Origin: Pacificibacter marinus
GTDB taxonomy: Bacteria; Pseudomonadota; Alphaproteobacteria; Rhodobacterales; Rhodobacteraceae
Assembly: GCF_018860505.1 (NCBI RefSeq)
Contig: NZ_JAHKPU010000018.1
Span: 111,413 to 175,412 of the forward strand
Reading direction: 5' to 3'
Length of the DNA: 64,000 bases
Position numbers and translations under genes: made by a program. Under the pieces are notes generated by a model. The model was not told where the DNA came from. It saw nothing but the letters and a program-made list of their open reading frames with translations, and did no database searches. Position 1 is the stretch's first letter, and each line of letters begins with the position of its first letter. Below, one piece after another: positions 46,407 to 54,498 of this stretch.

Positions 46407-47879
46407 TCACAAAGCGCCATCCAAAGCTGCCACGCTGATCGAGGCTTGCTCAACATCATCAAATGGATAGACAATATCACCAACGATCTGCCCGCTTTCA
46501 TGGCCTTTGCCACAAACGATCAAAGCATCACCTGATTGCAGAGCATCAACACCGCGCAAAATCGCCTCTGAGCGGTCCGCCACCTCAAGCGCCTCAGGCG
46601 CGCCCTGCATCACAGCGGCGCGAATAGTGGCAGGATCTTCGGAACGCGGATTATCATCGGTCACGATCACCAAATCAGCGTTTTCAGCCGCAGCCTGCCC
46701 CATCAACGGACGTTTGCCAGCATCACGATCCCCGCCGGCTCCGACCACAGCAATCACCCGTCCCATCACATGGGGACGCAAGGCCTTGATCGCCGTGGAA
46801 ACCGCGTCAGGCGTATGCGCGTAATCAACAAATACCGTCCCGCCATTATCACGCGTCGCCGCGTGCTGCATACGTCCATGCACGCCAGTCAACTCTGGCA
46901 GGCAAGAGAACACTTCCTCAGGATCGCCCCCACAGGCCATCACAAGGCCCGCAGCGGCCATCACATTTTCCGCCTGAAACCCACCGATTAGATCGAGACG
47001 TACTTGATAAATATTGCCAACGAAATCAACACGCAAATCTTGGCCTGTGGCATCAAAACGCTGACCTAAGATGCGCAAATCCGCTGCATCAGAGCGCCCG
47101 ATCCGCATGACATCAATCCCGCGCTCGGCGCAAAGCGCTTCGACCTCCATGCCGCGTGCGTCATCGATATTGACCACAGCGACACCTTCTTCGGACAACA
47201 CCCGAGTGAACAAACCGGCTTTGGCGGCAAAATAGGCCTCGAATGTCTCATGGTAATCCAAATGATCTTGGGTGAAATTGGTAAACCCAGCCGCCATAAG
47301 GCGCACACCATCAAGGCGGCGCTGTGATAGCCCGTGACTTGACGCTTCCATCGCGCCATGAGTTATGCCCTCGGAAGCCGCATCAGAAAGCATCTTGTGC
47401 AAGGTAATCGGTTCTGGCGTGGTATTCGGGCTTGGGGTTTGCCAATCGCCCTCAACACCTGTGGTGCCGATGTTGATCGCAGGGTGCCCCATCAACTGCC
47501 AAATCTGTCGGGTGAAATTCGTCACCGATGTTTTGCCATTGGTACCCGTGACAGCCACCATCGCATTGGGTTGACGACCATACCAAAGCGCGGCCGTATA
47601 GGCCAAAGCTTGACGCGGGTCTTCAACGATCACCATAGCGGGGTCGTGTTCAGCAATGGTATCTGCCGCGATCCGCGCGCCCTCAGGGTCTGTCAAAATC
47701 GCGGTCGCCCCCATACGCAAGGCATAGGTGATAAATTCAGCCCCGTGTACATTGACGCCCGGCAGCGCCGCAAACAACATATCCGCACGCACTTCGCGAC
47801 TGTCGACAGCAAGGCCACTGATAGGAACATCGCGTGCCCCTTTTGCAGTGAGCCCCAATTCGGAAAGCATTTTTGCCAT
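46407..47879 (-). CDS. murE: UDP-MurNAc-tripeptide (meso-DAP-adding) ligase
   Basis: Adds meso-diaminopimelate to UDP-MurNAc-L-Ala-D-Glu. The 490-residue protein has VDSREVRADMLFAALPG near residue 26, the P-loop TGTNGKTSVTNF near 110, TNFTQDHLDYH near 210, and DYAHTPDAV near 345. The DNPR motif near 408 is diagnostic for meso-DAP rather than lysine. The protein is complete, ending VEQASISVAALDGAL. It starts 57 bases after ftsI. Its product would go to MurF, whose gene is only a relic here. Confidence 0.97.
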   Translation of the reverse strand: MAKMLSELGLTAKGARDVPISGLAVDSREVRADMLFAALPGVNVHGAEFITYALRMGATAILTDPEGARIAADTIAEHDPAMVIVEDPRQALAYTAALWYGRQPNAMVAVTGTNGKTSVTNFTRQIWQLMGHPAINIGTTGVEGDWQTPSPNTTPEPITLHKMLSDAASEGITHGAMEASSHGLSQRRLDGVRLMAAGFTNFTQDHLDYHETFEAYFAAKAGLFTRVLSEEGVAVVNIDDARGMEVEALCAERGIDVMRIGRSDAADLRILGQRFDATGQDLRVDFVGNIYQVRLDLIGGFQAENVMAAAGLVMACGGDPEEVFSCLPELTGVHGRMQHAATRDNGGTVFVDYAHTPDAVSTAIKALRPHVMGRVIAVVGAGGDRDAGKRPLMGQAAAENADLVIVTDDNPRSEDPATIRAAVMQGAPEALEVADRSEAILRGVDALQSGDALIVCGKGHESGQIVGDIVYPFDDVEQASISVAALDGAL

Positions 47880-47936
47880 GCGCGCGCGTGCCTTTGATAA
47901 GTGTTATTCGTCTTCAGCTTGACGGTTCCAACAGTA

Positions 47937-49712
47937 TTACTGTCCCAGCGCGAGGGTTTCAACATCGGGCCTGATGCCCAAAATCGGCGCGACGCGGCGG
48001 ATCACCTCAGCCGCAACCGGCACAGCTGTCCAACCAGCGGTGCGCCGTGGTTTGGGACCAGAGGTCTCAACAGCTTCATCCATCGTCACGATCAAGACGT
48101 ATTTCGGTTCGTCAGCTGGGAAAACAGAAGCAAACGTGGTGATGACTTTGTCGTCATAATACCCTTTTCCGTTCTCGCGTGGCTTGTCGGCGGTACCTGT
48201 CTTTCCCCCCACTTGATAACCGCGCACATCGCCGAATGAAGCCGTGCCTTCCGCCACAACAGCGCGCAGCATTGCGCGCGAGGCAGCAGACACTTCAGGC
48301 CGCACAACGCGCGGGCCAAGTCGAATGGGCCCTTGGTGTTTGATCAAGGTTGGCGTGACACGGGTGCCACCATTCAACAACGACGAATAAGCCGTTGCCA
48401 AATGCAATGGCGAGGCAGACAACCCGTGACCAAAGCCGATGGTGATTGTAGACAACTCAGACCAATTGGGCGGCAACAAGGGCTTGGCACCAGAGGCTTC
48501 AGTCAGCTCAACAGGCGTTGCGTCAAGAAACCCCAATGAGTCAAGAAATGCCTTTTGACGTGTCACTCCGATTTGTTGGGCGACATGCGCTGTGGCCACG
48601 TTCGATGATTTCACAATCATGCCCGTCAACGACAACATCGGGCCGTAATTATGCCCTTCGAACTCACGAATACTATGCTTGCCCCACTTGAATGGCGGTG
48701 TCGCAGGAATCAAAGTATCCGGCGTCATGATCCCAAGCTCCATCGCTTGGGCGGCAGCGAAAATCTTAAACGTCGATCCAAGCTCGTACACACCTTGCAC
48801 GGCGCGATTGAACCGCGGGTTATCAGCGGCATTTTGGCCTGCAAATGTGGGACGCCCATTGGGATCAAAATCAGGCAAGGACACCATCGAGACGATTTCG
48901 CCAGTGTGCACATCCATCAAAACAGCAGCGGCGCCTTTGGCATTGAGCAAATGCATACCGCCGAACAATACCTCACGCATGGTCGATTGCACGGACAGAT
49001 CAAGCGACAGTTGCAAAGGTTTGTGACCATTGGCCGGATCACGCAAATACTCATCGCTGTAGCGTTCGATACCAGATTGCCCAACGATTTCAGCACTCAT
49101 CACACCCTCGCGGCCAAATTTGGTCCCGCCCAGAATGTGACTGGCAAGTTTTCCGTTCGGGTAGAGGCGCGATTCACGCGGGCCAAACAGCAGCCCAGGA
49201 TCGCCGATATCATGCACCGCTTGTTGTTGCTCAGGCGCGATTTGCCGCTTGATCCACAAAAACTTACGCGTACCCGTAAAGTCTTTGATCAATTTCTCTT
49301 CGTTCAAATCGGGAAAAATCTTGGCAAGTTCTTTGGCCGCATAAAGCGGATCGATCATTTCTTGCGGTTGCGCGTACAGGCTGTGCGTTGTGCGATTGGT
49401 CGCCAAAATGCGACCATTACGATCAACGATATCAGCGCGTTGCGCCAAAATCGAAGTGCCTGTGGTGACAGCTTGTGGCTCTTCAGGATTTGAGGCAGCC
49501 ACCTGCCCCATGCGCAATCCAACGACCACAAAAGCCGAAACAAAGCACAGACCTAAAACCAGCAGACGCCCTTCAGCACGCAAACGTGTGGTGTCACGCA
49601 TTTCCTCATGTCGCAGCCGCAGGTTCTCGCGCTCGATTGTGTCAGGATTTTCACCTGAGGATCGTGCTTTCAAGATACGCGCCAAGGGGCGCAGCGGTGT
49701 ACGCATGCTCAT
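47937..49712 (-). CDS. ftsI: Septal peptidoglycan transpeptidase FtsI (PBP3)
   Basis: Class B penicillin-binding protein that crosslinks septal peptidoglycan. The 591-residue protein has an N-terminal cytoplasmic tail, a membrane helix (LLVLGLCFVSAFVVVGL, about 50-66) and the dimerisation domain. The transpeptidase domain has active-site STFK near residue 311, SSN near 367 and KTGTAD near 502. Its substrate is the D-Ala-D-Ala end of the pentapeptide, so an intact FtsI argues that the cell still makes such stems. The start overlaps the end of ftsL by 4 bases. Confidence 0.97.
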   Translation of the reverse strand: MSMRTPLRPLARILKARSSGENPDTIERENLRLRHEEMRDTTRLRAEGRLLVLGLCFVSAFVVVGLRMGQVAASNPEEPQAVTTGTSILAQRADIVDRNGRILATNRTTHSLYAQPQEMIDPLYAAKELAKIFPDLNEEKLIKDFTGTRKFLWIKRQIAPEQQQAVHDIGDPGLLFGPRESRLYPNGKLASHILGGTKFGREGVMSAEIVGQSGIERYSDEYLRDPANGHKPLQLSLDLSVQSTMREVLFGGMHLLNAKGAAAVLMDVHTGEIVSMVSLPDFDPNGRPTFAGQNAADNPRFNRAVQGVYELGSTFKIFAAAQAMELGIMTPDTLIPATPPFKWGKHSIREFEGHNYGPMLSLTGMIVKSSNVATAHVAQQIGVTRQKAFLDSLGFLDATPVELTEASGAKPLLPPNWSELSTITIGFGHGLSASPLHLATAYSSLLNGGTRVTPTLIKHQGPIRLGPRVVRPEVSAASRAMLRAVVAEGTASFGDVRGYQVGGKTGTADKPRENGKGYYDDKVITTFASVFPADEPKYVLIVTMDEAVETSGPKPRRTAGWTAVPVAAEVIRRVAPILGIRPDVETLALGQ

Positions 49713-50065
49713 TGTACGATGGCCTCCAAGCTGCCAACCACTGAAACGGGGTTGTCCAACTCCATTAAAATGTCTTCCTCAACGGGAAAGGCCACGCTGG
49801 TGACGTCGCCAAATTGCTCTGGCAACAAGGGCAACAGACCCAATCGATCAAAGTTAAGCTCTGCCAGATCGCGTAAACGACTGGGGCGGTTCAGATAAGC
49901 CCATTCCGCGCGCAGCACGGCCAGCTCTTCTTGCTGGTGACCGATGTCGCGTTGAATTTGGCTGACCTCGCGCAGCACCTCTTGGGTGGCGTAGTTTTCT
50001 TTATAGGCCCACACTGCAAGCCCCATGACGAATAAAGCGGATAAAACAATATAAACAGAACGCAT
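49709..50065 (-). CDS. ftsL: Cell division protein FtsL
   Basis: Small bitopic divisome protein that works with FtsB and FtsQ. The 118-residue protein has one N-terminal membrane helix (VYIVLSALFVMGLAVWAY, about 4-21), a coiled coil (EVLREVSQIQRDIGHQQEEL), and the FtsL-type end of the coil WAYLNRPSRLRDLAEL. It overlaps rsmH by one base and ftsI by four, so translation should be coupled. Sequence is poorly conserved in this family; the call rests on layout and position. Confidence 0.92.
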   Translation of the reverse strand: MRSVYIVLSALFVMGLAVWAYKENYATQEVLREVSQIQRDIGHQQEELAVLRAEWAYLNRPSRLRDLAELNFDRLGLLPLLPEQFGDVTSVAFPVEEDILMELDNPVSVVGSLEAIVQ

Positions 50066-51066
50066 TAATTGGCACCTCGTGACAAAACAGGTTTTGGCAA
50101 CCCAAGCCCTGCACGCTCAACATGCGCGGCAGGCGCAGATGTTCTTGTGGCAACACGCAAACGCGCAGAACGCGCGCGCGGGTTGATTTCAAGTTCATCC
50201 TCATCAGGGCCAATAGCCTTAGATAGTTTTTCAAATGCAGGCGTTTTTTCAGCCACCACGGGCGCATAACGCGATCCGCCCCCGCCAGTAGAGGACCGTT
50301 CTTGCAAGAACCGCTTTACCACGCGGTCTTCCAAGGAATGGAATGTCACAACAGCCAGTTGACCACCGGGGGCAAGCGCACGCTCAGCAGCCTCAAGCCC
50401 TTCGATCAATTGCCCAAATTCGTCGTTGATCGCGATGCGGATCGCTTGAAATGTACGCGTCGCAGGGTGGCTTTGGCCCGGTTTTTTGCGCGGTAAAATA
50501 CGCTCAATCAGCCCTGCCAATTGCAAGGTCGTTGTGAACGGTTCTTTTTCGACACGGTCCATCACAATCGCTTTGGCGATTTTGCGCGATTGTTTTTCTT
50601 CGCCGTAATGAAACAGCACTGCGGCCAATTCGGCCTCATCCGCAGAATTCACAAAATCAGCAGCCGTTTGCCCGTCTTGCGACATACGCATATCCAGCGG
50701 GCCGTCCTTCATGAACGAAAAGCCACGCTCAGCCAAATCAAGCTGCATCGACGATACGCCAAGATCCAAGACAACACCGTCCAAATCTTGCGCGTAGTCA
50801 TCCATCTGGCCGAATGTGCTCAGAACCAATTCGATTTTGCCACCATAATCGCCAACCCATTTTGACGCCATTTCATGCGCCAAAGGATCGCGGTCCACGC
50901 CATAAACCAAATCAGCGCCCTCAGCGATCAAGCCTTTGGTGTAACCGCCAGCGCCAAAGGTGCCGTCCAGCCAACGTCCGGAAATCGGCGCGCATTGGCG
51001 CAAAAGCGGACGCAGCAAAACGGGAACATGCGGGGCTTTCGGTGTATCGTACTCGGGAGAGGTCAT
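50065..51066 (-). CDS. rsmH: 16S rRNA (cytosine1402-N4)-methyltransferase
   Basis: S-adenosylmethionine-dependent enzyme formerly called MraW. The 333-residue protein shows [10 protein letters not shown] near residue 14, the SAM motif [16 protein letters not shown] near 32, GVDRDPLA near 55, and [18 protein letters not shown] near 101. The later [14 protein letters not shown] near 205 and [13 protein letters not shown] near 242 complete the family pattern. It follows mraZ by 3 bases. Confidence 0.97.
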   Translation of the reverse strand: MTSPEYDTPKAPHVPVLLRPLLRQCAPISGRWLDGTFGAGGYTKGLIAEGADLVYGVDRDPLAHEMASKWVGDYGGKIELVLSTFGQMDDYAQDLDGVVLDLGVSSMQLDLAERGFSFMKDGPLDMRMSQDGQTAADFVNSADEAELAAVLFHYGEEKQSRKIAKAIVMDRVEKEPFTTTLQLAGLIERILPRKKPGQSHPATRTFQAIRIAINDEFGQLIEGLEAAERALAPGGQLAVVTFHSLEDRVVKRFLQERSSTGGGGSRYAPVVAEKTPAFEKLSKAIGPDEDELEINPRARSARLRVATRTSAPAAHVERAGLGLPKPVLSRGAN

Positions 51067-51069
51067 ACC

Positions 51070-51570
51070 TCAGCCCTCCAAATCATTGAGCAGGCTCAAA
51101 GGATCGAAATCATCGCCCTGCTCTTCCAGCCAAGTTTCGGTCACGGACGCCGTATTGGCCTCAAAGACTTCTGGCTTCCAAATTTCAAATGTTTCACCCA
51201 TGCCGCCAAAATACGCAGTACCCTCAAGGCCGATTTTGTCACGCAGCGCTTGCGGCAAAACCAAACGACCATCGCTATCAACTTCGGTCGGGCGGGCTTT
51301 GTTCAGGATAAGGCTTTGCATGATTTTGCGCTGCTTCGAGCCGCGCGGCATTTGCGCGATTTCAGCCGCCAAAGCGCGGTAGTCATTATATGTGTAAACT
51401 TGCAGCTGCTTTTGCGCGTCGTGACCGTAAACGATCACCATACGGGGGCGGCCTGACTGGCTAGCAAGGGGGTCACCCTCTTCAAGTTCACGACGAAAAT
51501 CGGCAGGGATCGACACGCGTCCCTTTCCGTCCACCTTAAAGGTGTGTTCGCCAATGAACATGCCGGCCAA
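51070..51570 (-). CDS. mraZ: Transcriptional regulator MraZ, TTG start
   Basis: AbrB-like DNA-binding repressor of the dcw cluster. The 166-residue protein contains two SpoVT/AbrB half-domains: KVDGKGRVSIPADFRREL near residue 12 and EVDSDGRLVLPQALRDKIG near 96. TTG 51570 is preferred over ATG 51561 because AAGGAG lies 7 bases upstream of it. A 7+1+7 inverted repeat sits 24-38 bases upstream. It opens the cluster and is preceded by a structured leader. Confidence 0.95.
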   Translation of the reverse strand: MAGMFIGEHTFKVDGKGRVSIPADFRRELEEGDPLASQSGRPRMVIVYGHDAQKQLQVYTYNDYRALAAEIAQMPRGSKQRKIMQSLILNKARPTEVDSDGRLVLPQALRDKIGLEGTAYFGGMGETFEIWKPEVFEANTASVTETWLEEQGDDFDPLSLLNDLEG

Positions 51571-51593
51571 TGCGGCGCTCCTTCATTCTCTTC

Positions 51594-51608
51594 GTCCCAA
51601 CTTGGGAC
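51594..51608. promoter_or_regulatory. Inverted repeat just upstream of mraZ
   Basis: GTCCCAA-C-TTGGGAC is a perfect 7+1+7 dyad 24-38 bases ahead of the mraZ start. It contains TGGGA, which resembles the TGGG core of known MraZ boxes, but the boxes in E. coli are direct repeats. It could be an operator or an RNA hairpin in the leader. Confidence 0.4.
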
Positions 51609-51609
51609 T

Positions 51610-51835
51610 GGTACACTTGCGCCCCGAACCCGAGGCCGTTTACGGAAAACGGCGAACCGAGCTGCTGCCACTGCTCAATTCGCCGCTCTCATCCCGTTTC
51701 CGGGCACCCGATTTTCGGGCCTGTCCAGCTGCGCGCGCCACCTGGGGGGATGTCTGCTCGCTCGCGCGCTGGATCTCTTTGTATCGATGAATGCGGGCGC
51801 CTGTATGAAGCCTGACTTGTTTTTTTGGTTATGTT
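51610..51835 (-). ncRNA. UpsM-like structured leader RNA of the dcw cluster (candidate)
   Basis: In Rhodobacter sphaeroides the sRNA UpsM comes from the dcw 5' leader, upstream of mraZ, by early termination. Here the same place is G+C-rich and very structured. On the minus strand it holds small hairpins (CCCG-AAAAT-CGGG near 51710-51720). It also has a longer hairpin, CGGCGAA pairing with TTCGCCG (51650-51656 with 51679-51685), directly followed by TTTT, which could be a partial terminator. A GCCGTTT/AAACGGC stem follows. No open frame is credible. Ends are estimates; the call rests on position and structure, not on a covariance search. Confidence 0.45.
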
Positions 51836-52025
51836 CGCGGTTCTTGATGTGCCGCTCATTCCCGTCTCATCTGATGCACTCAAGATGCCACGGGAATTCA
51901 TGGTAATCAATGGTTTTCTTTGGGCACAGAAATCAAAACAGCGTTTCATTTAGGAGCACAGGGTTGAACAAAAAATGAACATCTCAAACAAAACACCACA
52001 AGTAGACATAAATTAAAAAACAAAA
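51836..52025. other. A+T-rich intergenic region upstream of the dcw leader
   Basis: No gene seen. The segment becomes strongly A+T-rich from about 51950. It should contain the promoter of the dcw leader on the minus strand, but I could not assign -35 and -10 elements with confidence. Confidence 0.4.
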
Positions 52026-52223
52026 CTACATATAGACAGAGGCATTCAGGCAGGGTTTTAGAAAAAAATATAGCCTAACCATCACATCTGAATGGATGAC
52101 ATTATCAATTTCACAAAAATAGATCATTTCCCACCAATTCCCACAAAAGTACCATGCGCCAACATAAGCACCGGCAGGTAGCGCTGGCATCATGATTGAC
52201 ACCCACAAAAAAATGGCGCGCAA
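52026..52223 (-). CDS. Possible small membrane-anchored protein
   Basis: A 65-codon frame downstream of mrp, starting at TTG 52223 (complement). It encodes one hydrophobic segment (RAIFLWVSIMMPALPAGAYV) and then an aromatic, Cys-containing part. Base composition is A+T-rich compared with the neighbours. No family is recognised and no good ribosome site is seen. It could be a decayed gene or a chance frame, so it is listed only because the space is otherwise empty. Confidence 0.2.
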   Translation of the reverse strand: MRAIFLWVSIMMPALPAGAYVGAWYFCGNWWEMIYFCEIDNVIHSDVMVRLYFFLKPCLNASVYM

Positions 52224-52272
52224 AGCAAATGCCCCGCACGCCACAAAGGTTTCAATTCGTCGAAGTGTTGCT

Positions 52273-53364
52273 TTAAGCGATGCCGCCTTGCACCAAGCGA
52301 TCCGCAAGACGCATATAGGGTTCCCCCAAGGCCTCATCGGTGACAACAATAGGCACACCACTGTCCCCCGCCAAACGCGTCGGCAAAGCCAAAGGCAAAG
52401 CCCCCAAGAACGGCACGCCAATTTTCTCGGCTTCATCAGAGACACCACCATGGCCGAAGATATGTGCCTCATGCCCACAATCAGGGCAAACATAGGTCGA
52501 CATGTTTTCCACAAGGCCCAGAACAGGCACGCCAAGCTTTTCAAACATGGAAATCCCGCGCCGCGCATCAAGCAGCGCAACATCTTGCGGTGTCGAAACC
52601 ACAATCGCCCCCGTGATCTCGGTTTTTTGACACAGCGTCAATTGCACATCGCCAGTGCCGGGCGGCATGTCGATCAACAAAACATCCAGCTCGCCCCATT
52701 GCACCTGACCTAGCATTTGCTGCATCGCACCCATCAACATCGGACCGCGCCAGACAATCGCCTCGCCCTCTTCCACCATCAGCCCGATAGACATCATCGT
52801 GACGCCATGCGCATAGAGTGGCTCGATTGTTTCGCCATCGGGGCTGGCCGGTTTTTTAGACACGCCCATCATCCGCGGCTGCGAAGGACCATATATGTCC
52901 GCATCCAGCAAACCGACCTTGCGGCCCTGCTTGGCCAAAGCCACAGCCAAATTAGACGATACAGTTGATTTACCAACACCGCCCTTGCCTGAGGCGATCG
53001 CGATGATGCTTTTCACACCAAGCACAGTCATCTTACCTTTTTGCGGCGTTGGATGACGACCGATCTTGAGATTGGGTGCCGCCCCACCGGTGGGAGCCGA
53101 CGGCGCAGAAGGCGTGCCGCTGTGCGCAGTCATGACGACAGAGACTGACTGAACGCCAGCAAGTGCCCTGAGCGCCGCCTCTGCATCTGAACGCGCCGAA
53201 TCCCAAGCCCGCGCGGCATCGGCATCTGGCGCCTCAATCACAAAGCTCACCACCCCATCCTTAACGGTGAGCGCCTTGACCACATCGCCTTGCGCAAGCG
53301 TATTGCCATTTGGCAAAGCAATTCCAGCCAGCACTGTCATAATTGTGTCACGACTTATCGACAT
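52273..53364 (-). CDS. mrp: Mrp/NBP35-family iron-sulphur cluster carrier ATPase
   Basis: P-loop ATPase that carries [4Fe-4S] clusters to target proteins. The 363-residue protein starts with a DUF59-type domain (about residues 1-85). A linker follows, then the deviant Walker [18 protein letters not shown] near 125 and [14 protein letters not shown] near 155. [11 protein letters not shown] comes later, and the C-terminal CPDCG supplies the two cluster-binding cysteines near 290. ATG 53364 has a GGGGGC ribosome site; 20 further upstream codons are open but not family-like. Confidence 0.95.
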   Translation of the reverse strand: MSISRDTIMTVLAGIALPNGNTLAQGDVVKALTVKDGVVSFVIEAPDADAARAWDSARSDAEAALRALAGVQSVSVVMTAHSGTPSAPSAPTGGAAPNLKIGRHPTPQKGKMTVLGVKSIIAIASGKGGVGKSTVSSNLAVALAKQGRKVGLLDADIYGPSQPRMMGVSKKPASPDGETIEPLYAHGVTMMSIGLMVEEGEAIVWRGPMLMGAMQQMLGQVQWGELDVLLIDMPPGTGDVQLTLCQKTEITGAIVVSTPQDVALLDARRGISMFEKLGVPVLGLVENMSTYVCPDCGHEAHIFGHGGVSDEAEKIGVPFLGALPLALPTRLAGDSGVPIVVTDEALGEPYMRLADRLVQGGIA

Positions 53365-53668
53365 ATAAATGCCCCCTCTGTCTAATTCTCCCTTGAAATA
53401 GGGCCAAATTCCCCCTGACACCACCTGTCAGATCAGCTTTTTGACAAGAAGTTTTCATAGCGCCTCAAAAGCTCCCTAAAGCGCTTAAAAATAGGTCAGC
53501 ACTTGCTATGCATTTTCTGCATGGCGGCAATGACCATTGGGTGGATTGTGCATCCGCAGCAATGCTCTAAATTCAGTATCAAGCAAGGCAGACAGCGACA
53601 CAGCAATGAGCGCCAACCGCCAAGAAATACACAAGGGCAAGCGCCCACGCACTTAAGGTTTACAGAAG
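53365..53668. other. Divergent intergenic region between mrp and the DUF1127 gene
   Basis: No gene is supported. The region must carry the promoter of the DUF1127-CcsR unit, which in Rhodobacter depends on RpoH-type sigma factors. I could not identify a convincing pair of promoter elements by eye. Confidence 0.4.
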
Positions 53669-53884
53669 ATGGCATACGCAAACGCATCACACACAGCTGA
53701 CTTTGGTCTCGCAGGTCGTTTCAACGCAATCAAAAACACTCTTGTTGAACGCGCTGCTCGTTACCGCGTTTACCGCGAAACACAGGCAGAACTCGAAAAT
53801 CTGTCCAACCGCGAACTCAATGACCTAGGCCTCAGCCGCGCTGGCATCAAAGCTGTCGCACTTGAAGCAGCCTACGGAAACTAA
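53669..53884 (+). CDS. DUF1127 protein heading the CcsR array (CcaF1-like)
   Basis: A 71-residue basic protein. The C-terminal half carries the DUF1127 motif: YRVYRETQAELENLSNRELN then DLGLSRAGIKAVA. In Rhodobacter sphaeroides the equivalent gene (RSP_6037, CcaF1) is co-transcribed with the four CcsR sRNAs and acts as an RNA-binding factor. Here the same order is found: CCUCCUCCC hairpins begin within 20 bases of the stop codon. ATG 53669 has TAAGG about 10 bases upstream. The assignment comes from domain plus context. Confidence 0.88.
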   Translation: MAYANASHTADFGLAGRFNAIKNTLVERAARYRVYRETQAELENLSNRELNDLGLSRAGIKAVALEAAYGN

Positions 53885-53892
53885 TTCTTATA

Positions 53893-53965
53893 TCGGGCCC
53901 CTCCTCCTCCCTTGGGTCCTGATTACGACGGCAGCGTCTTCCTCCTCCCTGACGCTGTCGACATT
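53893..53965 (+). ncRNA. CcsR-type sRNA, unit 1 (two CCUCCUCCC hairpins)
   Basis: Two stem-loops expose CCUCCUCCC, at 53903-53911 (stem GGGCCC/GGGTCC) and 53941-53949 (stem CAGCGTC/GACGCTG). The pair lies directly after the DUF1127 stop. Unit ends are approximate. The loop is complementary to the Shine-Dalgarno sequence. Confidence 0.8.
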
Positions 53966-53974
53966 TTTGGAATT

Positions 53975-54045
53975 CACGGCTTCCTCCTCCTCCCTGAAGC
54001 CATGAAGACCTCGCGGTGAAGTTTCCTCCTCCCTACTTCATCGCA
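53975..54045 (+). ncRNA. CcsR-type sRNA, unit 2
   Basis: Stem-loops with CCUCCUCCC at 53986-53994 (stem GGCTTC/GAAGCC) and 54025-54033 (stem GCGGTGAAGT with ACTTCATCGC, one G-T pair). Ends are approximate and would be set by RNase processing of the common transcript. Confidence 0.8.
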
Positions 54046-54067
54046 CTTATTCGGGCTTAACGCCCAC

Positions 54068-54150
54068 ACGGTCTTGGGTCTCTCCTCCTCCTCCCTGAGG
54101 GACTTAAAGCAAGGCGGTGATGTCTTCCTCCTCCCTGACATCACCGCAGA
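54068..54150 (+). ncRNA. CcsR-type sRNA, unit 3
   Basis: Stem-loops with CCUCCUCCC at 54087-54095 (weak stem GTCTC/GAGGGAC) and 54127-54135 (perfect 11-bp stem GCGGTGATGTC/GACATCACCGC). A spacer with TTCGGGCTTAACGCCCACAC precedes it and is repeated almost exactly before unit 4. Confidence 0.8.
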
Positions 54151-54171
54151 AATTCGGGCTAAACGCCCACA

Positions 54172-54256
54172 CCTTCTTTGGTCTCTTTTCCTCCTCCCTA
54201 AGAGACCTAAGGCAAGGTTGCTTCATCATTCCTCCTCCCTGATGGTGCAGCCTTAA
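54172..54256 (+). ncRNA. CcsR-type sRNA, unit 4
   Basis: Stem-loops with CCUCCUCCC at 54190-54198 (perfect 8-bp stem GGTCTCTT/AAGAGACC) and 54231-54239 (stem ATCA/TGAT extended by imperfect pairing to GGTTGC/GCAGCC). A degenerate CCTCCC hairpin follows at about 54262-54280. Confidence 0.8.
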
Positions 54257-54297
54257 GTCTTGAACCTGATCCTCCCATCATGGTTCGACAAAAAAAG

Positions 54298-54332
54298 ACA
54301 CCCGCGCCATCCTCCCTGGCGCGGGTGTTTTT
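54298..54332 (+). terminator. Terminator of the DUF1127-CcsR unit, with CCUCCC loop
   Basis: A 12-bp stem (54298-54309 with 54317-54328) has a loop that itself contains CCTCCC and is followed by a T run. The A run on the left makes it usable for the convergent helicase gene too. Confidence 0.9.
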
Positions 54333-54498
54333 CGTTTTGAGGGCGCTGTTAACGTTTGAGACTTGGGTAACGACTGGATGCGAAGTCCGCATATGCCCAC
54401 AGGCAGCGGGCCAACTGCCCTTTACTGCCCTTTATCACATTGGCCTTTATCACCAAGACACCACAAGGTTTGACGCTAAGCCTTCCCGTCAAAAAACA

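Noticed and set aside
51610..51835. RNase P RNA upstream of mraZ, its position in some alphaproteobacteria
   Set aside because: The conserved GAGGAAAGTC-type 5' core and other RNase P signature segments are absent on either strand.
53893..54260. CCTCCTCCC repeats as a CRISPR array
   Set aside because: The repeated core is only 9 bases, spacers are irregular, each copy is a hairpin loop with different stems, and no cas genes are nearby.
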